A stretch of DNA of 64,000 bases from Limibacter armeniacum (GCF_036880985.1 NZ_JBAJNO010000008.1:1178001-1242000); one strand, 5' to 3'; counted from the stretch's first letter, positions 37,372 through 46,297 are shown. Numbers and translations are program-made. The notes: generated by a model not told the origin, from the sequence alone.

Positions 37372-37990
37372 TAGGCTTAAATAAGTTAATTCAATGCAGG
37401 TTTAACAGTATTCACCACTATGTTGATACAGGTTAGGTGAATGAACATGATATAAGGATGAAATAATCAACTTCAGTAAAGTTAAAACAAGGCTTTACTT
37501 CTTAAAATACAACGTTTTAGCTAGGTATTTATTTGATTAGTACTATTAATAGCAAGATTGTACCAATGCGAATGCAATTATTCATCGAAAATCTCAGCAA
37601 GATAACATATCTGTATGATTCTATGGAAGATAAAGACAAAGAATTAAGTTAACTAATATTAATCAAAAGGTTTGCAGTGGCTGGAGCTGGAGTCTTCTTT
37701 CTCTTTTTTGTTCTGATAACACTTTGCGATTGCTTTTGATAGTTTACTCCCTGATTAGGTTATAGTTCTGAATTCAATTTGAAAATGAAATATTGGAAAA
37801 TAAGCACAAATCCCTACTAAATAGCTAGAATATATATACTTAATAGGGTGTAAGTAGTTGTAAAACAAATATTTATATAAAATTGCTAACATGAATATTT
37901 GTACATATGTTTGCTTAAGTAGGAATTTTTTAGACGCCTTTAGTGGGTGGATTTTAATCGGAGACGAGCTATTAAAACTAAAAAGCAAGC
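37372..37990. other. 619-bp AT-rich divergent intergenic region
   Basis: Lies between the amidase and TauE genes. Apart from the TauE promoter at 37883-37913, nothing that can be supported as a gene or RNA was found. Confidence 0.5.
37883..37913 (+). promoter_or_regulatory. Promoter of the TauE/MBL-rhodanese operon
   Basis: TTG (37883-37885), 20-base spacer, TATGTTTG (37906-37913): a full Bacteroidota consensus, giving a 5' leader of about 70 bases before the ATG at 37991. Confidence 0.65.
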
Positions 37991-38791
37991 ATGGAAATTT
38001 TGGGTTATATAGGCGCCATGTTGATTGGTGTTTCATTGGGTTTGATCGGGGGAGGTGGTTCTATCCTGACAGTGCCTGTTTTGGTTTACCTGATGGGAGT
38101 AGATCCTGTATTGGCAACAGCTTATTCATTATTTGTAGTAGGAGGGGCTTCATTAATCGGCTCAATCAACTACATGAAAAAAGGGCTGGTAAGTTATAAA
38201 ACCGCAATAGTATTTGGTCTGCCTTCGATGTTTGCTGTTTTATTGACAAGGAAGTATTTGGTGCCAGCAATTCCTGAACATATCCTGAAGATAGGTAGTT
38301 TTGATCTGAACAAACCAACCATGATGATGCTATTGTTTGCAGTCATGATGCTGTTGGCTTCTGTTTCCATGATACGTAAGTGTAAGCATTGTACTGAAGA
38401 TGATAACAGAGGACCTATATCTTTCAATTATCCAATGATTTTGGGAGAAGGAGCATTGGTGGGTACGCTTACAGGACTGGTAGGTGCAGGAGGAGGTTTC
38501 CTGATTATCCCGGCATTGGTTGTTTTGGCAAGGTTACCAATGAAACTGGCAGTTGGTACCTCTCTGCTGATTATTGCCATCAAGTCACTAATCGGTTTTC
38601 TGGGAGACGTGTCGGAGCAAAACATCGAATGGAGCTTTTTGGGAATCTTCACAGCATTGGCAATTGGAGGTATTTTTATTGGTTCAAAGCTTTCATCGCA
38701 TATCGCTGGAAATGAGCTGAAAAAGGGTTTTGGCTGGTTTGTTGTCCTGATGGGCGTTTGGGTACTGGTAAAAGAAATTGTTCTGAAATGA
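37991..38791 (+). CDS. Sulfite exporter TauE/SafE family permease
   Basis: 266 aa, about eight transmembrane segments, with the family GGGGSILTVPVLVYLMG motif near the start and its pseudo-repeat GLVGAGGGFLIIPALVVLA in the second half. A small cytoplasmic loop carries a cysteine-containing CKHCTEDDN segment. TauE/SafE proteins move sulfite, sulfoacetate or other small sulfur anions. The next gene encodes a sulfur-handling hydrolase 43 bases downstream, which supports a sulfide/persulfide detoxification role. Confidence 0.88.
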   Translation: MEILGYIGAMLIGVSLGLIGGGGSILTVPVLVYLMGVDPVLATAYSLFVVGGASLIGSINYMKKGLVSYKTAIVFGLPSMFAVLLTRKYLVPAIPEHILKIGSFDLNKPTMMMLLFAVMMLLASVSMIRKCKHCTEDDNRGPISFNYPMILGEGALVGTLTGLVGAGGGFLIIPALVVLARLPMKLAVGTSLLIIAIKSLIGFLGDVSEQNIEWSFLGIFTALAIGGIFIGSKLSSHIAGNELKKGFGWFVVLMGVWVLVKEIVLK

Positions 38792-38834
38792 TACCTTTGC
38801 AGTAGTTTACACTTGATACTAACATATACAAAAG

Positions 38835-40241
38835 ATGAAACATACAGTAGAGCAACTTTATACAGGATGTCTGGCACAAGGAGCTTATTATATTGAATCA
38901 AATGGGGAAGTGGCAGTGATTGACCCGCTAAGGGAAACGGCTCCTTATATCAATATGGCAGAAGAGCGTGGGGCAAAGATCAAATACATCTTTGAGACAC
39001 ACTTTCATGCAGACTTTGTTTCGGGTCACGTTGACCTGGCAAAGAAAACAGGCGCTACCATCGTGTATGGTCCTACTGCAAATCCTGACTATGATGTTCA
39101 TGTAGCCAAAGATGGTGAAGAATTCAAGGTTGGGGAGTTTACAATCACCGTTTTGCATACGCCGGGACATACACCTGAGTCTTCTACCTACCTGTTGACA
39201 GATGCAACGGGTAAGAAAGAAGCGATCTTTACAGGAGATACACTTTTCTTGGGAGATGTAGGGCGTCCGGATTTGGCAATCAAGTCTGACCTGACACAGG
39301 AAGATCTGGCAGGGATGCTTTATGATTCTTTGAGAAACAAGATTATGCCGTTGCCGGATGAAATCACGGTTTACCCGGGACACGGAGCAGGCTCTGCTTG
39401 CGGAAAAAATATGAGCAAGGATACGGTAGATACTTTGGGTAACCAAAAGAAAACCAACTACGCTTTGCAAGACATGACCAAGGAGCAGTTTATCAAGGAA
39501 GTTACAGAAGGTATTTTGCCTCCTCCTCAGTATTTCCCAAAAAATGCGCAACTGAACAAGCACGGTTACGAAAGTTTTGACGAAGTACTGGGCAGAGGTA
39601 TGACAGCTTTAGCACCTGAAGCATTTGAAAAGACAATGGCTCAGGATAATGTTTTGGTACTGGATACAAGAGCGCCACAAGTTTTCAACAAAAGCTTCGT
39701 TCCTAATTCAGTGAATATTGGTTTGGACGGAAAATTTGCGGTTTGGGTGGGTACCCTTATCACAGACCTGAAAACACCAATCCTTCTGGTAACAGATGAA
39801 GGTCGTGAAGAGGAAACAGTAAAAAGATTGTCTCGCGTTGGTTACGACAATACGATCGGTTTCTTGAAAGGTGGTGTAGAAGCTTGGAAAGCAAGTGGAA
39901 GGTCAACTGAAGAGATTATCTCCATTTCTGCTGAGGAATTGGAAGAAAAAATCAAGGAAGGTGTATCCGTGGTGGATGTCAGAAACCCTAACGAGTTTTC
40001 ATCATCACACATTGAAAATGCCCAGACTTATCCGCTGGATTACATCAACGATCACCTGAATGAATTGGATAAGGAGAAGACGATCTATCTGCACTGTGCA
40101 GGCGGATACCGCTCCATGATTGCGACATCCATTCTGAGAAAACAAGGATATAATAATATCATTGAAGTAGCGGGAGGCTTTGGAGCCATCAAAAAAACAG
40201 ATATCAAATTGACTGACTTTGTTTGTCCTTCGGGAAAATAA
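38835..40241 (+). CDS. Metallo-beta-lactamase fold hydrolase with two rhodanese domains (persulfide dioxygenase-like)
   Basis: 468 aa. MBL domain about 1-250 with the metal motif THFHADF (H56, H58, D60) and VYPGHGAG; the set matches ETHE1/BLH-type persulfide dioxygenases that oxidise glutathione persulfide to sulfite. The first rhodanese domain (about 265-355) lacks the active-site Cys (LLVTDEGREEE), so it is probably structural. The second (about 370-460) has it, C421 in YLHCAGGYRSM. Together with the TauE exporter just upstream this makes a sulfide-oxidation/sulfite-export operon. Confidence 0.9.
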   Translation: MKHTVEQLYTGCLAQGAYYIESNGEVAVIDPLRETAPYINMAEERGAKIKYIFETHFHADFVSGHVDLAKKTGATIVYGPTANPDYDVHVAKDGEEFKVGEFTITVLHTPGHTPESSTYLLTDATGKKEAIFTGDTLFLGDVGRPDLAIKSDLTQEDLAGMLYDSLRNKIMPLPDEITVYPGHGAGSACGKNMSKDTVDTLGNQKKTNYALQDMTKEQFIKEVTEGILPPPQYFPKNAQLNKHGYESFDEVLGRGMTALAPEAFEKTMAQDNVLVLDTRAPQVFNKSFVPNSVNIGLDGKFAVWVGTLITDLKTPILLVTDEGREEETVKRLSRVGYDNTIGFLKGGVEAWKASGRSTEEIISISAEELEEKIKEGVSVVDVRNPNEFSSSHIENAQTYPLDYINDHLNELDKEKTIYLHCAGGYRSMIATSILRKQGYNNIIEVAGGFGAIKKTDIKLTDFVCPSGK

Positions 40242-40286
40242 ATAAGAAACCTATGTAGGTTAGGATTCAACTAAATAATTGGTAAG

Positions 40287-40323
40287 ACCGGTACAATCAC
40301 ATTTGTGATAGTATCGGTTTTTA
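40287..40323 (+). terminator. Intrinsic terminator of the TauE operon
   Basis: Hairpin from 40287 to 40318 (ACCGGTACAATCAC pairing with GTGATAGTATCGGT, one mismatch) followed by a T-run. Confidence 0.75.
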
Positions 40324-40372
40324 TCTTTAGGGAGTAGTGCTAATTATAACCATAGGCAAACATTGATATTAA

Positions 40373-41434
40373 ATGCAAAAACTAATCATTATAGGAGCGG
40401 GTATCAGTGGACTTTCAGCAGGATATTTCTTGAAACAAAATGGCTTTGGAGATTTCCTGATACTGGAAGCTGCTGATCAAATAGGAGGCAGGGTGAAAAC
40501 CATTTTCCATGAAGAACTGCCTATTGAGATGGGACCAACTTGGCTTGGATTAAAACACAAGGCATTGGTCAGTTTACTGGAAGTGTTGGAAGTTGATATT
40601 TTCCCACAATTTGAAGAGGGCATAGCACAATACGAAATGTCAGTCTCGGCACCCGTACAGTCATTTACACCACCTCCAAATTCTGAACCATCTTACCGGA
40701 TTGGAGGAGGAACAAGTGGTTTGATTCATAAACTGGTTGAAAAGGTTGGACACGAAAAAATCAAAACTGGCGCAAAAGTGATCAGCATATCTGAGAAAGG
40801 GGAAGAGCTGATTTTGCAAACTGAAAAAGGGGAGAAATTTTCAGCTGCAAAAGTAATCGTTACCATTCCTCCACAATTGCTGGTAAATACCGTTAGTTTT
40901 GCCCCCGAAATACCTGCCAATACCCGAATGTTATTAGAAAACACCTACACATGGATGAGCCTCTACACAAAAGTGGCAGTAGTGTATGCGGCACCGTTCT
41001 GGAAAGCAAAAGGCTTCTCAGGCATGGCGTTCAGTCAGTCAGGACCCATGAATGAGTTGTATGACCATTCAGATGTAAATGGTAAAGGTTTTGCCTTGAA
41101 AGGATTCCTTTCTTTGGAGCAGCATTATAAAGAGATGTCCAAAGCAGCAAGGGAAGAGGCAGTCATTCGTCAGTTGGTGAAATTCTTTGGAGAAGAAGCA
41201 GCCAATTATACAGCCTATTATGAAATGGATTGGTCAGAAGTACCATTGACCTCGGTACTTGGAAAAGATATGCTGCCATCCAAACATTTGTATGGACACC
41301 CATTATATACCCATCCACTATTCAATGGAAAGCTGTTGCTTTCGGGAACAGAGACTGATGCTGAATATGGTGGTTATATGGATGGAGCCGTTCGTGCCGC
41401 TAAATTTTCTACAGATTGGTTCCTAAAAAAATAG
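40373..41434 (+). CDS. FAD-dependent amine oxidase-like oxidoreductase
   Basis: 353 aa. N-terminal Rossmann FAD motif IIGAGISGLSAGYFL, followed by the GG doublet IGGRVKT and MGPTWLG. C-terminal FAD contact GTETDAEYGGYMDGAVRAA. This is the flavin monoamine oxidase / protoporphyrinogen-oxidase-like fold. The substrate is not evident. It stands alone between terminators, but lies in a redox/sulfur neighbourhood. Confidence 0.85.
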   Translation: MQKLIIIGAGISGLSAGYFLKQNGFGDFLILEAADQIGGRVKTIFHEELPIEMGPTWLGLKHKALVSLLEVLEVDIFPQFEEGIAQYEMSVSAPVQSFTPPPNSEPSYRIGGGTSGLIHKLVEKVGHEKIKTGAKVISISEKGEELILQTEKGEKFSAAKVIVTIPPQLLVNTVSFAPEIPANTRMLLENTYTWMSLYTKVAVVYAAPFWKAKGFSGMAFSQSGPMNELYDHSDVNGKGFALKGFLSLEQHYKEMSKAAREEAVIRQLVKFFGEEAANYTAYYEMDWSEVPLTSVLGKDMLPSKHLYGHPLYTHPLFNGKLLLSGTETDAEYGGYMDGAVRAAKFSTDWFLKK

Positions 41435-41465
41435 AGACGCATTCAATACGTCTCTACTTTTTAAA
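41425..41465. terminator. Bidirectional intrinsic terminator
   Basis: TAGAGACG / CGTCTCTA stem (41432-41439, 41449-41456) with A- and T-runs on both sides, between the FAD gene and thyA. Confidence 0.8.
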
Positions 41466-41489
41466 ATCTTTCGATTCAATTCTAACACC

Positions 41490-42323
41490 TTAAATAGAAA
41501 TCGGTGCCTTAATCGCCGGATGGTGCTCATAACCCACCAACTCAAAATCCTCAAACTTGTAATCAAAAATGGATTCAGGTTTTCTCAGAATTTTCAGTTT
41601 TGGCAAAGTCTTCGGTTCTCTTGAAAGCTGCTCTTGTACTTGCTCAAAGTGATTTTTGTAGATGTGTACATCACCGCCAGACCAAATAAAATCACCCACT
41701 TCCAAATCACACTGCTGTGCAATCATATGTGTCATCAATGAATAACTCGCAATGTTGAAAGGCAAGCCTAAGAAAGTATCCACGCTGCGTTGTGTCAGCA
41801 TGCATGACAGTTTGCCTTCCACCACATAAAACTGGATAAATGCGTGGCAAGGAGCCAAAGCCATCTTTCCATTTTTTGCATTGTCAACAGGAGAAACCCC
41901 TTCATCAGGCAAGTCTGCAACGTTCCAAGCCGAAACAATAATGCGGCGGCTGTTCGGGCGTGTCTTGATATCCTCAATTACTTTTGCAATCTGATCGATT
42001 TCATTTCCGTCAGGTGTTTTCCAATGTCTCCACTGTACGCCATATACAGGACCCAATTCGCCCTCTTCCGTAGCCCACTCATTCCAGATTTTTACCCCAT
42101 TTTCCTGAAGGTAGCGAACGTTTGTTTCCCCGTTAAGGAACCAAAGCAGCTCATGCACCACAGATTTCCAGTGAATTTTTTTAGTCGTCACAATTGGGAA
42201 ACCCTCCGAAAGATCGAAGCGCATCATAGCACCGAACAGTGAGCGTGTGCCTGTACCTGTTCTGTCGCCTTTGTCTACACCCGTTTCGTAAGTTTGCTTA
42301 AGTAAGTCCAGATATTGTTTCAT
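41490..42323 (-). CDS. thyA: Thymidylate synthase
   Basis: 277 aa. Methylates dUMP to dTMP with methylene-tetrahydrofolate. Catalytic nucleophile C159 in [13 protein letters not shown]; phosphate-binding R21 region DRTGTGT, the RR pair in [11 protein letters not shown], and the C-terminal PAIKAPISI are all present, so the enzyme looks intact. A -7 element CAAAGTTA (42353-42360, read on minus) lies 30 bases upstream of the start. No dihydrofolate reductase gene is adjacent in this window. Confidence 0.97.
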   Translation of the reverse strand: MKQYLDLLKQTYETGVDKGDRTGTGTRSLFGAMMRFDLSEGFPIVTTKKIHWKSVVHELLWFLNGETNVRYLQENGVKIWNEWATEEGELGPVYGVQWRHWKTPDGNEIDQIAKVIEDIKTRPNSRRIIVSAWNVADLPDEGVSPVDNAKNGKMALAPCHAFIQFYVVEGKLSCMLTQRSVDTFLGLPFNIASYSLMTHMIAQQCDLEVGDFIWSGGDVHIYKNHFEQVQEQLSREPKTLPKLKILRKPESIFDYKFEDFELVGYEHHPAIKAPISI

Positions 42324-42352
42324 GTATTTGTATCGTCTGATTTTTTGTCGGA

Positions 42353-42360
42353 CAAAGTTA
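42353..42360 (-). promoter_or_regulatory. Candidate -7 promoter element of thyA
   Basis: CAAAGTTA on the plus strand is TAACTTTG on the minus strand, matching TAnnTTTG, 30 bases before the thyA start. No clear -33 partner. Confidence 0.4.
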
Positions 42361-42504
42361 AATTGATTGAAAAGAATACGAAAAAAATAATCCTAAATTA
42401 AGATGGTATTGAATAATTAAAACCGTAACCCAAAAACTATCCGAATCATGAAAGAGTACTCAAACGGCGAGGTGACCATCTTATGGAAACCCGATGTATG
42501 CATA

Positions 42505-42513
42505 CACTCAGGC
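42505..42513. repeat. Left 9-bp target site duplication
   Basis: CACTCAGGC, repeated exactly at 43794-43802, flanks the insertion element. Confidence 0.9.
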
Positions 42514-42532
42514 CACTCTACGGTACACTTTT

Positions 42533-43639
42533 TTATAACCAACTAAAAACCAGTTTTTCAGATGGTGTTTTGGGACTAATTTCCCTCCAAAACTTCTTCC
42601 AAAGTCCTTTGATCTCATTACCTACTTGGCGGGATCTCGTACAGAAATGTTCCTGCAACAGATCTTTTCCCTTTCTGAAATAGCTGTTCTCCCTGTAACC
42701 GTGGTTCTTTACTTTTATGTTTTGTACTTTTTCATGGAAAGCCACGCCAAATAAGTGACAAACAGCAAAGGCCATACACACCACAGCAAAAAGTCTTTCA
42801 AGCCGATCCAATTTGGTCAGGTGAGTGGCTTCCAGGTTGAATCCCCGCCCTTTGAGCGACTGGAAGAACACCTCGATGCTCCACCGTTTTCTATAGCTTG
42901 ACAGCAAGCCTCTTTTCATCAGGTTTGAGACTACGATCAGGTAGTCCTTTCGCCCGTTTTTATCCTTGGTCATCTGCATGGAAAGAGTCAGGTCCATTCC
43001 ATAGATCGTTGCTCTTCGGTCAGTACAGCGAAAGCCTTCTTTGCTCCATACCTCTCCTGTTTTCTCCACACCATCGATGTTGATTTTGTGGTGTGATGGA
43101 ATCCGAACGCAGAAGACAATCCCTTGCATGGTCATAAACCGAAGCCACTTTTTGCCGATAAACTCCCGGTCTGCAATCACTTTCCCGATCCGTTCGGGAG
43201 GCACAATCTGAAGTACTTCCTTCAGCAAATCAATACGCTCCTGCTGGTGGCTGTTTCCTTTTTTGTCCAGTAGCCGAAAAGCCAGTGGAAAACCCACGTC
43301 ATGACTGTAGGCCGTCACTGCCAGAATATTCACTGCCTGCTTTCTGGACTGCCAGTTGGTTCGGTCAATGCAGAGGGTGATCTTTCCGGATGGCAGGCAG
43401 GAAAACAACCATGCCATCAGGGCCTGATAATTGAACACAGCTCCTGACATAAAGCGTTTGACTTGCTTGGTCCGAGAAGCTTTTTGTGCCTTGAATGGCA
43501 AGTTTTTGGCTATCTGATGAAATTGCACATTTTCATCTTCCACCAAGGCCGTAATTAGCTTGGCTAGTACCTGTTTGCTTGGTTTGCCTTTGACGATTTG
43601 GAAACCGCAGAGGATTTCAAGTATATTTGCAGTCAACAT
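42533..43639 (-). CDS. IS4-family DDE transposase
   Basis: About 368 aa from ATG 43639; an upstream ATG at 43678 would add 13 residues but overlaps the -7 box of the element's promoter, so the shorter start is preferred. DDE residues: CIDRTNW, VIADREFIG, and the Y-x2-R-x3-E-x6-K signature YRKRWSIEVFFQSLK diagnostic of IS4 transposases. Beta-strand insert region between second D and E as usual. The element inserts itself by cut-and-paste and here disrupts an iron-sulfur gene. Confidence 0.92.
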   Translation of the reverse strand: MLTANILEILCGFQIVKGKPSKQVLAKLITALVEDENVQFHQIAKNLPFKAQKASRTKQVKRFMSGAVFNYQALMAWLFSCLPSGKITLCIDRTNWQSRKQAVNILAVTAYSHDVGFPLAFRLLDKKGNSHQQERIDLLKEVLQIVPPERIGKVIADREFIGKKWLRFMTMQGIVFCVRIPSHHKINIDGVEKTGEVWSKEGFRCTDRRATIYGMDLTLSMQMTKDKNGRKDYLIVVSNLMKRGLLSSYRKRWSIEVFFQSLKGRGFNLEATHLTKLDRLERLFAVVCMAFAVCHLFGVAFHEKVQNIKVKNHGYRENSYFRKGKDLLQEHFCTRSRQVGNEIKGLWKKFWREISPKTPSEKLVFSWL

Positions 43640-43675
43640 AAAGGTAAAGGTCTGGCTTGTGGTTTTGGCGAACGG

Positions 43676-43707
43676 CAAAGTTAGACCTTTGCTTTTTCTT
43701 GCCCCAA
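43676..43707 (-). promoter_or_regulatory. Promoter of the IS4 transposase
   Basis: On the minus strand: TTG (43705-43707), 21-base spacer, TAACTTTG (43676-43683). A full Bacteroidota-type promoter inside the element. Confidence 0.6.
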
Positions 43708-43793
43708 TCAGCCACTTAAATGACCTGCAAATATCCTGTAATCCAGCATTACACCCTTAACTCACTTTGTTATTAAAACTGTACCGTAGAGTG

Positions 43794-43802
43794 CACTCAG
43801 GC
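43794..43802. repeat. Right 9-bp target site duplication
   Basis: CACTCAGGC, exact copy of 42505-42513. Confidence 0.9.
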
Positions 43803-44157
43803 ATTTGTGTGAAAGGGCTTCCTAAAGTTTTCCGTCCGAAGGAAAAACCATGGATTGATGTAGAAGCAGCTTCAACTGAAGCATTGATAAGTCAGGTAAA
43901 GAAATGCCCTTCTGGCGCATTGTCATACTATTTGAATGATGAATCTGATTCAGAAAGTGAAAAAGAAAAATCATCTGGTGCAGCGATGAAAGTAGAAATG
44001 ATGGAAAACGGTCCACTGATCGTAAGAGGTAAAAGAAAAAATGGCAGCCCTTTGCCGATGTGGAGCCTCAGGCAACAAGCCTTATTGTGATGGAAGCCAT
44101 GCAAAAGTTGACTTTAAAGGATAAGCTTGCGTGACATCAATACCGTAATCTGATTTT

Positions 44158-44165
44158 TAAATTTG
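44158..44165 (+). promoter_or_regulatory. Candidate -7 promoter element
   Basis: TAAATTTG, 19 bases upstream of the ATG at 44185. No -33 TTG at the usual distance. Confidence 0.3.
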
Positions 44166-44184
44166 AATAATAGCAATAAAGAGA

Positions 44185-45057
44185 ATGAAAGTAACATTTA
44201 TTGGGCTGGGCATTATGGGAAGCCGCATGGCTGAAAACCTGTTGAAGTTTAAAGTAGACCTGACCGTTTTTAACCGTTCGGCAGCACCAGTCAAAAAGCT
44301 GGAAGAAAAAGGTGCCAAGGCAGCCACGTCATATCAGGAAGCTGTAAAAAATGCGGACATTGTATTTACCATGCTGGCAAGACCTGAAGCAGTAGAAGAA
44401 GTGATGCTGGAAGAAAATGGCGGATTGTCAAACATGAAAAAAAATGCGTTGTGGGTAGATTGTTCCACCGTGAATCCATCCTTTACAGAAAAGGCAGCAG
44501 CGATAGCCCACAAGAAAAATATCCGATTTCTGGATGCACCTGTAGCCGGAACAAAACCTACGGCAGCCAATGCTGAGCTTGTGTTTTTTGTAGGTGGAGC
44601 AGAAAAAGACCTGAAAGAAGCAGAATCGCTGCTCAATTTTATGGGCAAGAAAATTATGCACATAGGAGAAACGGGAAAAGGCTCCGCATTCAAGATGCTG
44701 GTCAATGCACAACTAGCCCAATCCATGCTGATCTTCGCAGAAACATTGTTGCTTGGTGAAAAAATGGGTATACAAAAAAACTTCCTGTTGGATACACTTC
44801 CCAATCTTGCCGTATCCGCACCATTTACCAAGATGAAAGCAGAACTGATTCGGGAGAATGATTATGAAGCACAGTTTCCTCTCGAACTGATGCATAAGGA
44901 TTTGCACCTTGCCGCACTGACTGCCTATGAAAATGATCAGCCGCTTTATCTAGCTAACCTAGCCAAAGAACTTTTTGGTGATGCAAAAAATGCAGGATTG
45001 GGCAGATATGATTTTTCAGCGATCTATCATTTTCTGGAAGGGAAGAGTAAAAAGTAA
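44185..45057 (+). CDS. NAD(P)-dependent beta-hydroxyacid dehydrogenase (3-hydroxyisobutyrate dehydrogenase family)
   Basis: 290 aa. Rossmann motif FIGLGIMGSRMAENLL, the family segment FLDAPVAGTKPTAANAEL, and the catalytic Lys in GKGSAFKMLVNAQ. Oxidises beta-hydroxyacids, or reduces semialdehydes such as succinic semialdehyde/glyoxylate. The substrate cannot be fixed. It lies directly after the broken ferredoxin-CDGSH gene, which could once have been its operon partner. Confidence 0.9.
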   Translation: MKVTFIGLGIMGSRMAENLLKFKVDLTVFNRSAAPVKKLEEKGAKAATSYQEAVKNADIVFTMLARPEAVEEVMLEENGGLSNMKKNALWVDCSTVNPSFTEKAAAIAHKKNIRFLDAPVAGTKPTAANAELVFFVGGAEKDLKEAESLLNFMGKKIMHIGETGKGSAFKMLVNAQLAQSMLIFAETLLLGEKMGIQKNFLLDTLPNLAVSAPFTKMKAELIRENDYEAQFPLELMHKDLHLAALTAYENDQPLYLANLAKELFGDAKNAGLGRYDFSAIYHFLEGKSKK

Positions 45058-45149
45058 ATGCTCAAATATTTTGAAATTGTAGTGAGGTTAAAAAAATCAT
45101 CTGGTAATTGACTAGATTAAAGCAATTATCTAATCTAACTCAATGTATA

Positions 45150-45617
45150 ATGATGATAAATGACTTGATATTTTTTCTAATTAAAATCAGTATTATCAAG
45201 CCCTCAAAAAAACTTGTAGCTAAATTGAATTCACATGCTGATTTACATAAAATCAAATACTTATCTATAAAAGGGGTTTATGATATTAGATGTCAATGTA
45301 TTAAGCAATTGGTTATTATAAATCCAGATAATTTATTAGAAGAGATAGCTGTATTTATAGATGATCCAATAATATCTGTTTCAATGATGGCAATTGAAAC
45401 ACTGGAAACTTTAGATGAGAATGGCATATATTCAACAAAAGTGTCAAGAAAAAAGAGATATTGGAAGAACCGATACAAAGTAGAAAAAGGGAAAGAGTCC
45501 AAAAGAAAGAACAGGGGGACTAATGAACATTTTAGAGATTATTCAACAGATAGGTTACAAACACGCCTTAATGATCAAATAGGATGGGCAAGCTCTTCAA
45601 TATCTAATGGGTTCTAG
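45150..45617 (+). CDS. Unknown AT-rich protein with HEAT-like helices
   Basis: About 155 aa from ATG 45150; a TTG at 45108 would add 14 residues. GC content is visibly below its neighbours. The segment LHKIKYLSIKGVYDIRCQCIKQLVIINPDNLLEEIAVFIDDP looks like one or two HEAT-type helix pairs; the C-terminal 50 residues are a Lys/Arg-rich, low-complexity tail. In another frame an ATG at about 45521 opens a short helix-like peptide (NILEIIQQIGYKHALMIK), so the 3' part may be frameshifted. No function can be given. Confidence 0.45.
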   Translation: MMINDLIFFLIKISIIKPSKKLVAKLNSHADLHKIKYLSIKGVYDIRCQCIKQLVIINPDNLLEEIAVFIDDPIISVSMMAIETLETLDENGIYSTKVSRKKRYWKNRYKVEKGKESKRKNRGTNEHFRDYSTDRLQTRLNDQIGWASSSISNGF

Positions 45618-45650
45618 AAATTGAATTATAAGTAGTGGCGTGCATTAAGT

Positions 45651-45716
45651 AACGTGAACTATGGATTACATCACCCTTTCAGGGATCAATAGTATGGTTT
45701 TCATTACGATGGGATT
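45651..45716. repeat. REP-like repeat, copy 1
   Basis: AACGTGAACTATG-type block, palindromic CCCTTTCAGGG (45674-45684) and TTACGATGGGAT block, shared in the same order with 51945-52024. Confidence 0.6.
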
Positions 45717-45736
45717 TATCTCATCAAACAATTCAA

Positions 45737-45770
45737 CTAGCCGTAGCATTGTGTAATTAGCTACGGCTAG
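45737..45770. repeat. 11-bp inverted repeat
   Basis: CTAGCCGTAGC and GCTACGGCTAG (45737-45747, 45760-45770) form a perfect hairpin with a 12-base loop. It lacks a T-run, so it may be a palindromic repeat rather than a terminator. Confidence 0.6.
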
Positions 45771-45784
45771 TAGAGAAAATCTAA

Positions 45785-46297
45785 TTACAAATACCTTTCA
45801 TTCAGGATATTGATATGATGGTTGATATGACCGATCATAATGTAGCCCAATGCCCTTGCCGTAAACGGATGCGTTACACCATCTCCGACAAACTTGCTTT
45901 GATCTTCAGTCAGGTTTTGAAACAGAAAGGCTGAATTTTTTCTTATCACCAGAAATTCTTCCACAAGGCTTTCCATTGTTCTACCTGATACAGCTGCATG
46001 GGTGGCATAAAGGTCTTCATCCATGCTGTGCAGAGGTGTTTTGTTGTCACCTCTTGCGCAAACCAATGTACGGTAAGCAAATACTCTTTCTGTATCCGTT
46101 ATGTGCATCAACACCTCTTTGACCGTCCATTTGCCTGGAGCATATCGGTAATCGTGTTTGTCTGCAGGAATTTCACGGAAAAATTGGGCGGTCAGTTCTG
46201 TGTTGAGATCAAGAATGTCCAGATACGGCCCTTCGTCGACAAGATTAATGTAGTGTTGGAAATAAGGATTGTACTCTGACTGTTTTGGTCTGTTCAT
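45785..46297 (-). CDS. DinB-family (YfiT-like) metal-dependent protein
   Basis: 170 aa four-helix-bundle. The DinB_2 motif YAPGKWTVKEVLMHITDTERVF supplies the first metal His (after LMH), and the C-terminal MIGHINHHINILNERY supplies the others (HxxxH). These proteins are hydrolases or thiol-S-transferases (bacillithiol/mycothiol type) in other groups; here the reaction is unknown. Single gene. Confidence 0.82.
   Translation of the reverse strand: MNRPKQSEYNPYFQHYINLVDEGPYLDILDLNTELTAQFFREIPADKHDYRYAPGKWTVKEVLMHITDTERVFAYRTLVCARGDNKTPLHSMDEDLYATHAAVSGRTMESLVEEFLVIRKNSAFLFQNLTEDQSKFVGDGVTHPFTARALGYIMIGHINHHINILNERYL

Larger units (their letters stand above)
42514..43793 (-). mobile_element. 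IS4-type insertion sequence, 1280 bp
   Basis: Terminal inverted repeats: left CACTCTACGGTACACTTTT, right (complement) CACTCTACGGTACAGTTTT, differing at one base. Exactly duplicated 9-bp target CACTCAGGC on both sides. A single transposase gene on the minus strand fills it. Both ends, duplication and gene look intact, so insertion may be recent. Confidence 0.93.
42448..44124 (+). pseudogene. Broken ferredoxin-type (4Fe-4S mono-cluster) - CDGSH iron-sulfur protein gene
   Basis: Reads KEYSNGEVTILWKPDVCIHSG from 42448 to 42513, is cut by an insertion element (42514-43793), and continues at 43803 as ICVKGLPKVFRPKEKPW ... SQVKKCPSGALSYYL, an Fer4_19-type domain. A second lesion in the A-run at 44036-44041 shifts the frame: the CDGSH motif [16 protein letters not shown] is readable only in the next frame, up to the TAA at 44122. 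Repairing both gives a roughly 130-residue Fer4_19 + CDGSH fusion. CDGSH proteins bind 2Fe-2S clusters for redox sensing or transfer. As it stands it cannot make a functional protein. Confidence 0.88.

Noticed and set aside
37755-38036. Minus-strand 93-codon open frame upstream of the TauE gene
   Set aside because: No protein-like features, overlaps a promoter and the start of a clear gene on the other strand.
38928-39563. 211-codon minus-strand open frame inside the MBL-rhodanese gene
   Set aside because: No recognisable domain, many Cys/Arg, and antisense to a clear enzyme.
42483-42683. Short plus-strand open frame across the left end of the IS element
   Set aside because: It is a chimera of host gene and element sequence in the wrong frame.
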